Source of the DNA: Deltaproteobacteria bacterium
GTDB lineage: Bacteria; Myxococcota_A; Polyangia; Polyangiales; Houyiibacteriaceae
NCBI GenBank assembly: GCA_027295555.1
Contig: JAPUKT010000069.1
Coordinates: 1 to 13,930 of the forward strand
DNA length: 13,930 nt
Reading direction: 5' to 3'
In this document: positions 7,420-13,905 of the stretch, in pieces
Layout: each line of letters opens with the position of its first letter
Position numbering within the stretch: the stretch's first letter is position 1
Made by a program: the position numbers and the translations under genes
The notes under the pieces: model-generated
What the model was told of the DNA's origin: nothing
Seen by the model: the letters and a program-made list of their open reading frames with translations, nothing else
Database searches by the model: none

Positions 7420-7593
7420 ATGCTTCCAGGCTTCATCATCGACCAAATCCGTCAGCGTGAGGAAGAGGAGCAGGCCAAGCGCCGGAGTCCTCAGCTCGAG
7501 TTGCCGATCCCGGCCCGAGAAGGGGCGCCAGTGCCCGAGCGCGACAAAGAGTCCGACCGCGGTGTCATGATTATCGATCTCCTCGCTGACTGA
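7420..7593 (+). CDS. Small conserved-looking protein of 57 residues, function unknown
   Basis: The frame begins at ATG 7420 with AAGAGGA about six bases upstream, a good ribosome site. The product begins MLPGFIIDQIRQREEEEQ, an amphipathic and strongly charged helix, then a PQLELPIP segment, a flexible middle, and ends RGVMIIDLLAD. I have an impression that short proteins with this LPGFII...IRRREEE start and a hydrophobic-acidic end recur in Myxococcota and relatives, but I cannot confirm that without a search. It has no signal peptide or membrane segment. The sigma-54 activator gene starts 20 nt after its stop, so the two are probably cotranscribed. Longer in-frame extension upstream (to 7207) would run through the promoter and into rsmA antisense, so I reject it. 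Confidence 0.72.
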   Translation: MLPGFIIDQIRQREEEEQAKRRSPQLELPIPAREGAPVPERDKESDRGVMIIDLLAD

Positions 7594-7598
7594 AGATC

Positions 7599-7607
7599 TG
7601 CTACTAT
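7599..7607 (+). promoter_or_regulatory. Possible extended -10 element placing a transcript start at the GTG of the sigma-54 activator
   Basis: TG (7599-7600), one base, then TACTAT (7602-7607) fits an extended -10 promoter. Transcription would begin near 7613-7615, on the GTG start at 7614, and so would give a leaderless message. No -35 match is seen at 16-18 nt. This is suggestive only. Confidence 0.25.
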
Positions 7608-7613
7608 GCGGTT

Positions 7614-9995
7614 GTGTCAGATCGTGCCGACCAGGGCCTGACTGAGCTATCCGACGCGCTCGTGGAGTCGTCAGGGCAGGGGGACGAAGCCGAGCGTGCC
7701 GCGGTCGAGGCCGCGCTCGTCTGGTGCCGGGTCGAGGAAGGTGCATTGGGGGCCGCCTTCCAACTGATGTGGGAGGGCGATCAGATCGCCGCCGAGGCAC
7801 ACCTGCGCCAACTCCTACGCGCCGAGCTCCAGGCCTTTTGCGGAAACGAGGAGGCGGCGCTGAGCCTGCTCACCGGGGTGGCAAAGACGGGCCCTGCGGC
7901 CTCGATGGTGCGCGCCCGAGTTGCCGCATCACGCGGGGACTGGGAAGCGGTCGCGCGCTGGGCATTGGAGGCTTGCGCCGATGACCGGCTCGGATCTCGC
8001 GCGACACTTCTCGCGGCTCGTGCGCAAATCGAGTCCGGTCGGCCCGAAGAGGCGCTAGGCTTGCTCGACGAGCTGGCTGACGACACGAGGATCCCCAAGT
8101 TGGAACGTGCGCTGCTCAGGGGCCGGCTCTCGGAAAGCGCGCTGGAGGAGGCGTCGTTGGTCGTCGAGGGGGCGCAGACGCAGGGCGCGGTACGCCTGTT
8201 GGCCGACGCGTGGGCCGACATCAGCATGCTTCACACGGCGCGCGGGAACGAAGAAGAGGCGCGTAGTGCAGCTGTGCGCGCCGTCGAGCTGTGGGACGAT
8301 ATGGCGACCTCGCTTCCACCGCCGCTCCGGTCAGGGTTCTGGTGTGATTCGAGACGTGACGCCATTCGCAAGGCCTCGAAACGAAAGAAGCCCAAACTCG
8401 TCGTTTCGTCCGCGTCGGGTCTTTCTCCTTTGCTTGCCAATCTTCGCCAGCTGGCCAGTGAGCGAGACCTCACGAAATTGCTCGCGCTGATCACCGACGG
8501 AGCGGTGTCGTTGAGCGGTGCCGAGCGTGGGTTCGTGCTGCTCGTCGATGAGAATGGAGCGCTCGAAGCGGCCACGATCCGAAGCGCGGAGAATCAACTG
8601 GGTCCGCAGATCGCCGCGTTCAGCCGGTCAATAGCGGAGACAGTCCTCATCGATGGTGATCCGGTCGTCACGGTGGACGCGGCGCACGACACGCGCGTTC
8701 AAGACTACCTGTCGGTGCACCAACTCATGTTGAAGTCGGTTGCATGCCTGCCGATCCAGTCTCGTGGCCGCACCTGGGGCGTGCTCTATCTCGAGCACCG
8801 GAGCATGAGTGGTCGCTTCTCGGGCACTGACCTCTCGCTCCTGCGTGCATACGCGGATCAGGCGGCCATTGCGATCGAGACGTCCCGGCTTTTCGAGCAG
8901 ATCGAGCTTCAAAAGCGGGACCTCGAACGAACCAACGAGGCGCTGCGTTCGGCCAACGAACACCTGGGGCAGCGTATACAGGGTCAAGCGGAGGCTCTCC
9001 AGCAAACGCGACGGGAAATCGCACGCCTCCAGGCGTCGAAGTCGATGGGCAAGCGCTGGGGCCTGATCGGCACCAGTGATGGGATGCGCGAGGTCTACGA
9101 CGTGCTCGACCGTGTGGCGACCAGTGACGTGCCGGTCGTCGTCACCGGCGAGAGTGGAACGGGCAAGGAGCTCGTCGCGCAGGCGATTCACAAGAGCAGC
9201 ACGCGCGCCGATCAGCCGTTCGTATCCGTGAACTGCGGCGCCATTCCCGATGGCCTTCTCGAAAGCGAGCTCTTTGGGCACGTCGCGGGTGCGTTTACAG
9301 GGGCAACCCACGCCCGCGAAGGCGTCTTCGTGCAGGCGCATGGGGGGACGCTGTTCATGGACGAGATTGCGGACATGCCGCCGCGGATGCAGCTTGACCT
9401 GCTTCGGGTCCTGCAGGAGCAACGCGTGCGACCGGTGGGGGCGTCGGAAGAAAAGCCGATCGACGTTAGGCTGGTGACCGCTTGCAAGAGGCCACTTTCC
9501 GACCTGATCGCCGAAGGCACGATGCGCGAGGACCTCTACTACCGACTTGCGGTCGTCGAGCTTCCGCTGCCCCCGCTTCGCGACCGTCGAGAAGACATCC
9601 CCTCGCTTTGCGAGTACTTTCTGGGTCGCATCGCCGAGGAACGCGGCGAGCCCAAGAAGATCCTCAGCCGCACCGCCTTGCAACGCTTGTGTGCGCACGA
9701 TTTTCCCGGAAACGTGCGGGAGCTCGAGCACCTGCTGGTGAATGCCACGGTCTTTGCCACTGGAGACGCGATCGAGGCGGACGAGCTGGCCATCGACGCG
9801 GGGCGTGGGGTCGCCGAGCCGAGACCCGTGCTGGACAACTATCGCGACTTCAAGGATACCGAACGGAACCGCATCCTCACCACGCTGAATGCGCACGGCT
9901 GGAATCGCGCAAAGGCGGCGCGGGCGCTTGGCATGGCGCGGCGGACCTTCTACCGACGACTCAAGGAGCACAACATCGAGCTCCCTAGGCGATAG
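7614..9995 (+). CDS. Sigma-54-dependent transcriptional activator: TPR-like region, GAF sensor, AAA+ domain, Fis-type HTH
   Basis: The product is 793 residues from GTG 7614, which has no clear ribosome site. Residues 1-250 are helical and TPR-like (EAALSLLTGVAKTGP, RPEEALGLLDELAD). Residues about 284-425 form a GAF domain (GAERGFVLLVDENG, then VACLPIQSRGRTWGVLYLE), followed by a coiled coil at about 428-475. The AAA+ domain has Walker A GESGTGKE (512-519), the sigma-54 contact loop GAFTGA (559-564), Walker B with D583-E584 and the sensor segment FPGNVRELEHL (697-707). Residues 752-790 are a Fis-type HTH (GWNRAKAARALGMARRTFYR). It should hydrolyse ATP to open sigma-54 promoters when GAF or TPR receives a signal. 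It has no receiver domain, so it need not be paired with a histidine kinase. The motif before GAFTGA reads ELFGHVA instead of the common ELFGHER. Its targets are not identifiable here. Confidence 0.93.
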   Translation: MSDRADQGLTELSDALVESSGQGDEAERAAVEAALVWCRVEEGALGAAFQLMWEGDQIAAEAHLRQLLRAELQAFCGNEEAALSLLTGVAKTGPAASMVRARVAASRGDWEAVARWALEACADDRLGSRATLLAARAQIESGRPEEALGLLDELADDTRIPKLERALLRGRLSESALEEASLVVEGAQTQGAVRLLADAWADISMLHTARGNEEEARSAAVRAVELWDDMATSLPPPLRSGFWCDSRRDAIRKASKRKKPKLVVSSASGLSPLLANLRQLASERDLTKLLALITDGAVSLSGAERGFVLLVDENGALEAATIRSAENQLGPQIAAFSRSIAETVLIDGDPVVTVDAAHDTRVQDYLSVHQLMLKSVACLPIQSRGRTWGVLYLEHRSMSGRFSGTDLSLLRAYADQAAIAIETSRLFEQIELQKRDLERTNEALRSANEHLGQRIQGQAEALQQTRREIARLQASKSMGKRWGLIGTSDGMREVYDVLDRVATSDVPVVVTGESGTGKELVAQAIHKSSTRADQPFVSVNCGAIPDGLLESELFGHVAGAFTGATHAREGVFVQAHGGTLFMDEIADMPPRMQLDLLRVLQEQRVRPVGASEEKPIDVRLVTACKRPLSDLIAEGTMREDLYYRLAVVELPLPPLRDRREDIPSLCEYFLGRIAEERGEPKKILSRTALQRLCAHDFPGNVRELEHLLVNATVFATGDAIEADELAIDAGRGVAEPRPVLDNYRDFKDTERNRILTTLNAHGWNRAKAARALGMARRTFYRRLKEHNIELPRR

Positions 9996-10033
9996 CGATA
10001 GGTGGGGTGGTGGGGCGGGACCTTCGCTGAACC
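9996..10033 (+). other. Short convergent gap with a G-rich tract
   Basis: Thirty-eight bases separate the stops of the sigma-54 activator and the LysM-M15 gene. Positions 10001-10019 hold five G runs of sizes 2, 4, 2, 4 and 3 with single-base spacers, so a two-tetrad G-quadruplex could form on the plus strand or in the activator's transcript. Only three runs have three or more Gs, so a classic three-tetrad form is not possible. No stem-loop with a U tract is seen. Confidence 0.4.
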
Positions 10034-11017
10034 CTACCGAGGCGAGACTGCCGTAGGGACGCCCGCGTCGTACTGTTCGGGCATCTGTCCTGGAGGCAGA
10101 TAGAGCGGTGGCTCCCCGGGGCGGGACCAATCCACCCAATAGGACGCATCTGGACGAACGTCGATGTGGATGAAGCTGCTTCGCGGATAGTAGCCGACAC
10201 CCACTTTGCTCAACGTCAGGCAGTAGTCGCGCAGCACTTCGTTCGGTACGCCCTCGATGCGGATATCGATCGCCTGGCCCGTCGCGTGCCTGCTCGACTT
10301 GCTGCCACCGTTGACGGGCGACCGGTAGGCGCTCACCACCATGATCGTGCGTCCATTGAAGTAGTCGGTCAGGAAGGCGAGCACCCGCATGATCCGGACG
10401 TTCGGGCGCTTCACGTCGCTGGTCTCTCGATCCCGCAGAAAGCGCGCGAGGCGCGCACGGGCTTTGGGATCGATCCTGCCGTTCCTGTCGAATAGACGGA
10501 CGCGCAGACGCTCCTTGTTTACGGGACGCTCCAACGTGACGAGTCCATTGAGCTTCGCGTTTTGCTCTTTGGCTGCCTTGGCTCCTGCGCTGTATCCGGG
10601 CAGCTCGAGTCGTTGCCCTATACGCAGGGTCGAATCGGGTTTGAGACGGTTGGCCCTGGCCAGCGCCTTGAGGCTTACCTTGTTGGCCTTCGCAATGCCG
10701 ATCAGCGTTTGTCCTGGGTAGACGAAGATGACGCCCTTGGGTGGGATCCGCAGAACCTGCCCGACCCGAAGATTGGCGGTCTTCTTGATTCGATTCGCTG
10801 CGGCGAGGTTGATGACCGAGACCCGGTAGCGCTTCGCGATGGCTCCGAGCGTCTGGCCCTGTTGCACGGTGTGCTTCCGCTGTGCCTGGGCCGGTGCGTT
10901 CAGCAAGAGGACTAAGAAAACCACAGTGACGGCACGCCACACCCCAATCGAGCTCATCACGACCCGGCGAGTATTGATGAGTGGCCGGGTGGGGCAAGCA
11001 ATCGGTTTTTTTGCCAT
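10034..11017 (-). CDS. Secreted LysM-M15 (DUF882-type) zinc peptidase, probable peptidoglycan-acting enzyme
   Basis: From ATG 11017-11015 the product has 327 residues. A second ATG at 10957-10955 (residue 21) gives a more typical signal peptide (MSSIGVWRAVTVV, hydrophobic, APAQAQ cleavage region); neither start has a strong ribosome site, so the exact start is open. Two LysM modules follow at about 48-92 (HTVQQGQTLGAIAKRY, VGQVLRIP) and 97-140 (VYPGQTLIGIAKANKV, IGQRLELP); LysM binds peptidoglycan glycan chains. Residues about 170-300 form an M15_2/DUF882-like domain with SAYRSP (229-234), SSRHATGQAIDI carrying H244 and D251, and HIDV with H284 and D286. H244, D251 and H284 match the zinc-ligand pattern of D-Ala-D-Ala carboxypeptidase relatives. 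The likely role is periplasmic wall trimming. It is transcribed divergently from the regulator-pilMNOP operon. Confidence 0.87.
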   Translation of the reverse strand: MAKKPIACPTRPLINTRRVVMSSIGVWRAVTVVFLVLLLNAPAQAQRKHTVQQGQTLGAIAKRYRVSVINLAAANRIKKTANLRVGQVLRIPPKGVIFVYPGQTLIGIAKANKVSLKALARANRLKPDSTLRIGQRLELPGYSAGAKAAKEQNAKLNGLVTLERPVNKERLRVRLFDRNGRIDPKARARLARFLRDRETSDVKRPNVRIMRVLAFLTDYFNGRTIMVVSAYRSPVNGGSKSSRHATGQAIDIRIEGVPNEVLRDYCLTLSKVGVGYYPRSSFIHIDVRPDASYWVDWSRPGEPPLYLPPGQMPEQYDAGVPTAVSPR

Positions 11018-11142
11018 TACCGTCTGGCGTTGCCACCATCAATTCCGACGTCTTCGTTCGTTGACAACCGGTGGGTTCGCGCGTCGAGCACAAGCAGTGT
11101 GAGACGATCGCGGATGTCTGCGTTCCGTAGCCAAGATACGTA

Positions 11143-11171
11143 TAAATTATGTGTAATTAGCACATAACTTA
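11143..11171. promoter_or_regulatory. 29-bp imperfect inverted repeat, candidate operator
   Basis: Arms TAAATTATGTG (11143-11153) and CACATAACTTA (11161-11171) are complementary at ten of eleven positions, around the 7-nt centre TAATTAG. The inner seven bases of each arm (TTATGTG/CACATAA) match perfectly. The dyad sits about 100 bp before the XRE gene and about 130 bp before the divergent LysM-M15 gene. A dimeric regulator, possibly the XRE protein itself, is the inferred ligand. As an RNA hairpin it would be weak because the stem is mostly A-U. Confidence 0.55.
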
Positions 11172-11202
11172 ATTCTAAATTTTTCAAACTTGCTTGACCC
11201 TA

Positions 11203-11219
11203 CTATGCTTCGGTCATAG
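11203..11219 (+). promoter_or_regulatory. Small UUCG-capped hairpin in the leader or promoter of the XRE-pil operon
   Basis: CTATG (11203-11207) and CATAG (11215-11219) pair around C-TTCG-G, leaving T11214 as a bulge. In RNA the C(UUCG)G loop is very stable. A second dyad, TGACC (11195-11199) with GGTCA (11212-11216), overlaps it. Whether it is transcribed depends on the promoter position, which I cannot fix. It has no following U tract, so it is not a standard terminator. Confidence 0.3.
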
Positions 11220-11269
11220 CGTTGTAAAGGACCCGCAGGTGCCTTTCCGACCTTCGACGAGCCAAGCCA

Positions 11270-11593
11270 ATGAGTCACGACCCCGAGGCACACGAAGCGA
11301 TGCCGAAACCGGAAACGGTGGGTGGTGCCGTGTCTTCGGCGCATGATGACGATGAGGCGACGAAGTCCAAAGCGACCAAGAAAAGTGGCAACAAGCCCAA
11401 TAATGTTCGCAAGATTCGCATCGAACGCATGATGTCCAAGGCTGAGTTGGCTCGTCGCGCGAACCTATCGGTGTTGACGATTGATCGCGTCGAGAAGGGT
11501 TTTGGATGTCGAATGGACACAAAACGAAAGATTCTCGAAGCTTTGGGTCTCAGGCTCGCCGACCGAGTACGCGTGTTCGGTGAGGAGGAATAA
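11270..11593 (+). CDS. XRE-family helix-turn-helix regulator, first gene of the pilMNOP operon
   Basis: The product has 107 residues. Residues 1-44 are polar, low in hydrophobics, acidic then lysine-rich, and probably disordered. Residues about 46-95 are a Cro/CI-type HTH: VRKIRIERMMSKAELARRAN, then SVLTIDRVEKG and TKRKILEALGL, matching the five-helix pattern in which SKAELARRANLS and LTIDRVEKG form the HTH pair. No ligand-binding or dimerisation domain follows. ATG 11270 has no clear ribosome site, and ATG 11300 is an alternative start that would only trim the tail. The stop lies 9 nt before pilM, whose ribosome site is inside this gene, so the two are coupled. It probably regulates its own pil operon and perhaps the divergent LysM-M15 gene; this is inference from position. 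Confidence 0.82.
   Translation: MSHDPEAHEAMPKPETVGGAVSSAHDDDEATKSKATKKSGNKPNNVRKIRIERMMSKAELARRANLSVLTIDRVEKGFGCRMDTKRKILEALGLRLADRVRVFGEEE
11583..11588 (+). promoter_or_regulatory. Shine-Dalgarno site of pilM inside the end of the regulator gene
   Basis: AGGAGG, a perfect anti-16S match, lies in the last codons of the XRE gene and 14 nt before the pilM ATG at 11603. That spacing is longer than the usual 5-9 nt. No alternative start codon lies between. Ribosomes ending the regulator would cover the site, so coupled translation is likely. Confidence 0.5.
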
Positions 11594-11602
11594 CGCGCCT
11601 AC

Positions 11603-12652
11603 ATGTCGTCGGAGGGGAAGAACTTAATCGGAGTCGACATCGGTTCGAGCTCGATTAAAGTCTGCGAAATCAAAGAGGGGCGTAAGGGAGCGAGGACCAT
11701 CACACGGTTCGGCTTCCACCCGTTGCCTGCCGAGACCATCGTCGACGGGCACATCATCAACTCCAGCGCAGTCGTGGAGGGGCTCGAGAAGCTTTTCGCT
11801 CGTTCGAAGCGGCGCAATATTGCGCTCCGCGCGAGCGGGCACAGCGTCATCATCAAGAAGATCACTATGCCGCTCATGACGGCAGGCGAGCTTGAGGAGC
11901 AGATCAACTGGGAAGCTGAGCAGCATATCCCGTTTGATCTCGAGGAGGTGCACGTGGACTATGAGGTGCTGCACGAGCGCACCGACCACGGCCAAATGGA
12001 CGTCCTTCTCGTGGCTGCAAAGAAGGAGGAGATCACGGATCTCACCAACTTAGCGATGGAAGCTCGACTTCGTCCGATGGTTGTCGACCTCGATGCTTTC
12101 ACGGTCCAGAACGTGTACGAAACGGGCTACGGCGTCGCCAAGCCTGACGAGACCATCGTTCTTGCCCACGTCGGCGCCGCGACGACCACCGTCAATATCC
12201 TCTCGGATGGAACCAGCGCGTTCACGCGCGACATCGCGAACGGCGGCAACACGGTCACCGAGGAAATTCAGAGACAATTGGGGATTAATCGCGACGAGGC
12301 CGAGTCCTACAAGTGCGGAGGGGAAGGGCGCGGGATCGTGCCGCGCGAGGTAGCGGAGATCGTGAACCAGGCTATCGAGCAGCTCGCGGGCGAGATTCAA
12401 CGGTCGCTCGACTTCTATCTCGCCACCAGCGGAGACCGCGAACTCAGTCGCGTTTACGTTTCGGGCGGCACCGCGAACATCCAAGCACTGCTCGACATCC
12501 TCGAAGGGCGGTCGCAGGTGCCTGTCGAAGTGCTCGACCCGACACGCTTTGCGGAGGTCGATGAACGGGCGGTAGCAGACTTGCAGGGCCGGGCGTCGCA
12601 GGCGGTCGTCAGCATCGGCTTGGCGTTGCGCAAAGAGCGGGAGCGACACTGA
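11603..12652 (+). CDS. pilM: Type IV pilus assembly protein PilM (actin-like ATPase)
   Basis: The product has 349 residues, normal for PilM. It is a cytoplasmic actin-fold protein that binds ATP and the N-terminal tail of PilN, linking the inner-membrane alignment complex to the pilus motors. Motifs seen are the phosphate-1 loop GVDIGSSSIKV (10-20), the membrane/PilN-groove segment INWEAEQHIPFDLEEVHVDY (101-120), the phosphate-2 loop HVGAATTTVNIL (189-200) and the adenosine segment VSGGTANIQAL (286-296). His189 takes the place where many relatives have Asp or Asn before the VGA/IGA turn. The 9-nt gap to the regulator and 1-nt overlap with pilN (TGATG) show one operon. The assignment is firm from both motifs and gene order. 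Confidence 0.95.
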   Translation: MSSEGKNLIGVDIGSSSIKVCEIKEGRKGARTITRFGFHPLPAETIVDGHIINSSAVVEGLEKLFARSKRRNIALRASGHSVIIKKITMPLMTAGELEEQINWEAEQHIPFDLEEVHVDYEVLHERTDHGQMDVLLVAAKKEEITDLTNLAMEARLRPMVVDLDAFTVQNVYETGYGVAKPDETIVLAHVGAATTTVNILSDGTSAFTRDIANGGNTVTEEIQRQLGINRDEAESYKCGGEGRGIVPREVAEIVNQAIEQLAGEIQRSLDFYLATSGDRELSRVYVSGGTANIQALLDILEGRSQVPVEVLDPTRFAEVDERAVADLQGRASQAVVSIGLALRKERERH

Positions 12653-13323
12653 TGATTCGCATTAATCTGCTGCCCACCGACAGGAGGAAGCGGGCTCGAC
12701 GCGTCGCGCCGTCGGCGCTGCCTTCCTCCGACCTCAGTCTTAGTGCCTGGGGCGCCGTGTACGGCGGCGCCATCGTGGTTTGGCTCGCGGTTCTCGGGGT
12801 CTTGTACTTCGTGCAAAGCGCCGATCTGGAGACCATCGCGGAAGAAAACAAGACGCTCGAGGCCCGACGGAACGAGCTTCAGGTCAAGACCAGCGGCCTT
12901 GTCGAGGTGGAAGGGCGCCTCGAGAAGAGCCGGCGCCTGGAGCAGGTCGTCCAAGAGCTGGAGCGTGCACGGCGGGGACCCACGCGCGCGGTGATGGAGC
13001 TTTCGAAGCTGCTCAGCAATCCGGGCGGGCCGACGATCGATCCAGAAGAGCTCCAGCGCATGCGGCAGGACAATCCGCTCGCGGGCTACAACGAATCCTG
13101 GGACGTGCGGCGTCTTTGGCTCACTCGCTTCGAGGAGATCGAGCGTGAGTGCAAGATCGCAGGCATGGGGCGCTCCAACGATGACGTGGCGGAGTTCTTG
13201 CGACGGCTGACCTTGAGCGAAATCTACGAAGACGTGACATTGCAGCGCACGCGCACCACCGTCGACGCGGAAACTAGCCTTCGAACGGTGGGCTTCGATA
13301 TTACCTGCAGGGTGAAGTACTGA
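12652..13323 (+). CDS. pilN: Type IV pilus assembly protein PilN
   Basis: The 223-residue product starts with MIRINLLP, the conserved cytoplasmic tail that docks into PilM. A basic stretch (RRKRARR, 11-17) and a single transmembrane helix at about 32-54 follow, then a periplasmic coiled coil (about 57-108) and a ferredoxin-like C-terminal domain ending in TVGFDITCRVKY. The segment at about 122-178 (PGGPTIDPEELQRM, then NESWDVRRLWLTRFEEIE) is longer than the same region in the short PilN of Pseudomonas-type systems and looks like an insertion within the periplasmic domain. PilN forms heterodimers with PilO. Its ATG overlaps the pilM stop and its stop overlaps the pilO start, in each case by one base in TGATG, so translation is coupled. 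Confidence 0.93.
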   Translation: MIRINLLPTDRRKRARRVAPSALPSSDLSLSAWGAVYGGAIVVWLAVLGVLYFVQSADLETIAEENKTLEARRNELQVKTSGLVEVEGRLEKSRRLEQVVQELERARRGPTRAVMELSKLLSNPGGPTIDPEELQRMRQDNPLAGYNESWDVRRLWLTRFEEIERECKIAGMGRSNDDVAEFLRRLTLSEIYEDVTLQRTRTTVDAETSLRTVGFDITCRVKY

Positions 13324-13895
13324 TGGCGAGTCTCGAAGATAGGTTCATTGGATTGCCGGGCTGGGCGAAGGCGTTGACACTGGTCGGCGTGCTCGCGCTC
13401 CTCAGCGCCGGGTACTACGCCCTCGTCTACGGCAGTATCTTGGGTCAGCTGGAGGCGTCCCAACAGCAGAAGCAACAGCTTCAGGATCAGATTCGGGATG
13501 CCGAGCGACGCGAGAAGCAGTACCTCGAGCTCACGCAAGAGCTCGCCAATCGAGAAGCGGCGGATCGGCAGAATCGTCGTATCCTTCCTGAAAACGCCGA
13601 GATCGCCGGTTTTCTTCAGGACCTCAACCGGGTGGCGGAGCTGAGCGGCCTCAGCATTCGGCTCGTCGAGCCGCGCCCCGAGCAGCGCCAAGAGCTGTAC
13701 TCGAAGATACCCGTCGTCCTTGCACTGACGGGCCGATATCATCAGGTTGGGAAGTTTTTTTACAACGTCAGCAAGCTGGATCGCGCGATCAGCATGGAGA
13801 ACATCCGAATGACACAGCCGCGACAGTTGCCGTCGGGGGAGGTGGTCGTCAACGTCGACGTTCGCGCGACGACGTATCGCCGGCCGCCGAACTAA
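13323..13895 (+). CDS. pilO: Type IV pilus assembly protein PilO
   Basis: The product has 190 residues, typical of PilO. A short cytoplasmic N-terminus is followed by one transmembrane helix at about 17-38 (AKALTLVGVLALLSAGYYAL), a coiled coil at about 40-80 rich in Gln and charged residues (QLEASQQQKQQLQDQI) and a periplasmic ferredoxin-like domain. The segment containing IPVVLALTGRYHQVGKFF (129-146) is the hallmark PilO core strand and helix. PilO pairs with PilN and, through PilP, helps align the secretin with the inner-membrane machine. The start is fixed by the TGATG overlap with pilN, and AGGGTGA lies just upstream. A probable pilP begins 10 nt after the stop. Confidence 0.95.
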   Translation: MASLEDRFIGLPGWAKALTLVGVLALLSAGYYALVYGSILGQLEASQQQKQQLQDQIRDAERREKQYLELTQELANREAADRQNRRILPENAEIAGFLQDLNRVAELSGLSIRLVEPRPEQRQELYSKIPVVLALTGRYHQVGKFFYNVSKLDRAISMENIRMTQPRQLPSGEVVVNVDVRATTYRRPPN

Positions 13896-13905
13896 GGGAG
13901 TGACG

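Larger units (their letters stand above)
11018..11269. other. Divergent intergenic region with an AT-rich island
   Basis: This 252-nt region separates the LysM-M15 gene (minus) from the XRE regulator gene (plus). About 11018-11132 has ordinary composition and includes GTTG-A-CAAC (11060-11068), whose reverse strand offers TTGTCA as a weak -35 for the minus gene. About 11133-11192 is strongly AT-rich, unlike the rest of the window, and carries a large inverted repeat (separate entry). Downstream, TTGACC (11194-11199), TACTAT (11201-11206) and a small hairpin are candidate promoter or leader parts for the plus operon; no pairing of -35 and -10 at standard spacing is convincing. Confidence 0.55.

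Noticed and set aside
7332..7619. Direct 9-mer repeat GTTGTGTCA at 7332-7340 and 7611-7619
   Set aside because: A 9-base match within a few hundred bases can easily be chance, and the second copy is partly coding.
8628..11093. A minus-strand open frame of about 820 codons spanning the sigma-54 activator and the LysM-M15 gene
   Set aside because: It is antisense to the GAF, AAA+ and HTH motifs of the activator and in another frame of the LysM-M15 gene. Its translation is Arg/Gly/Pro/His-rich with no domain. Long empty frames are expected in GC-rich DNA.
11018..11269. A sigma-54 (-24/-12) promoter before the regulator-pil operon
   Set aside because: TTGC occurs near 11190 but no GG lies at the required distance upstream, so the -24/-12 pattern is absent.
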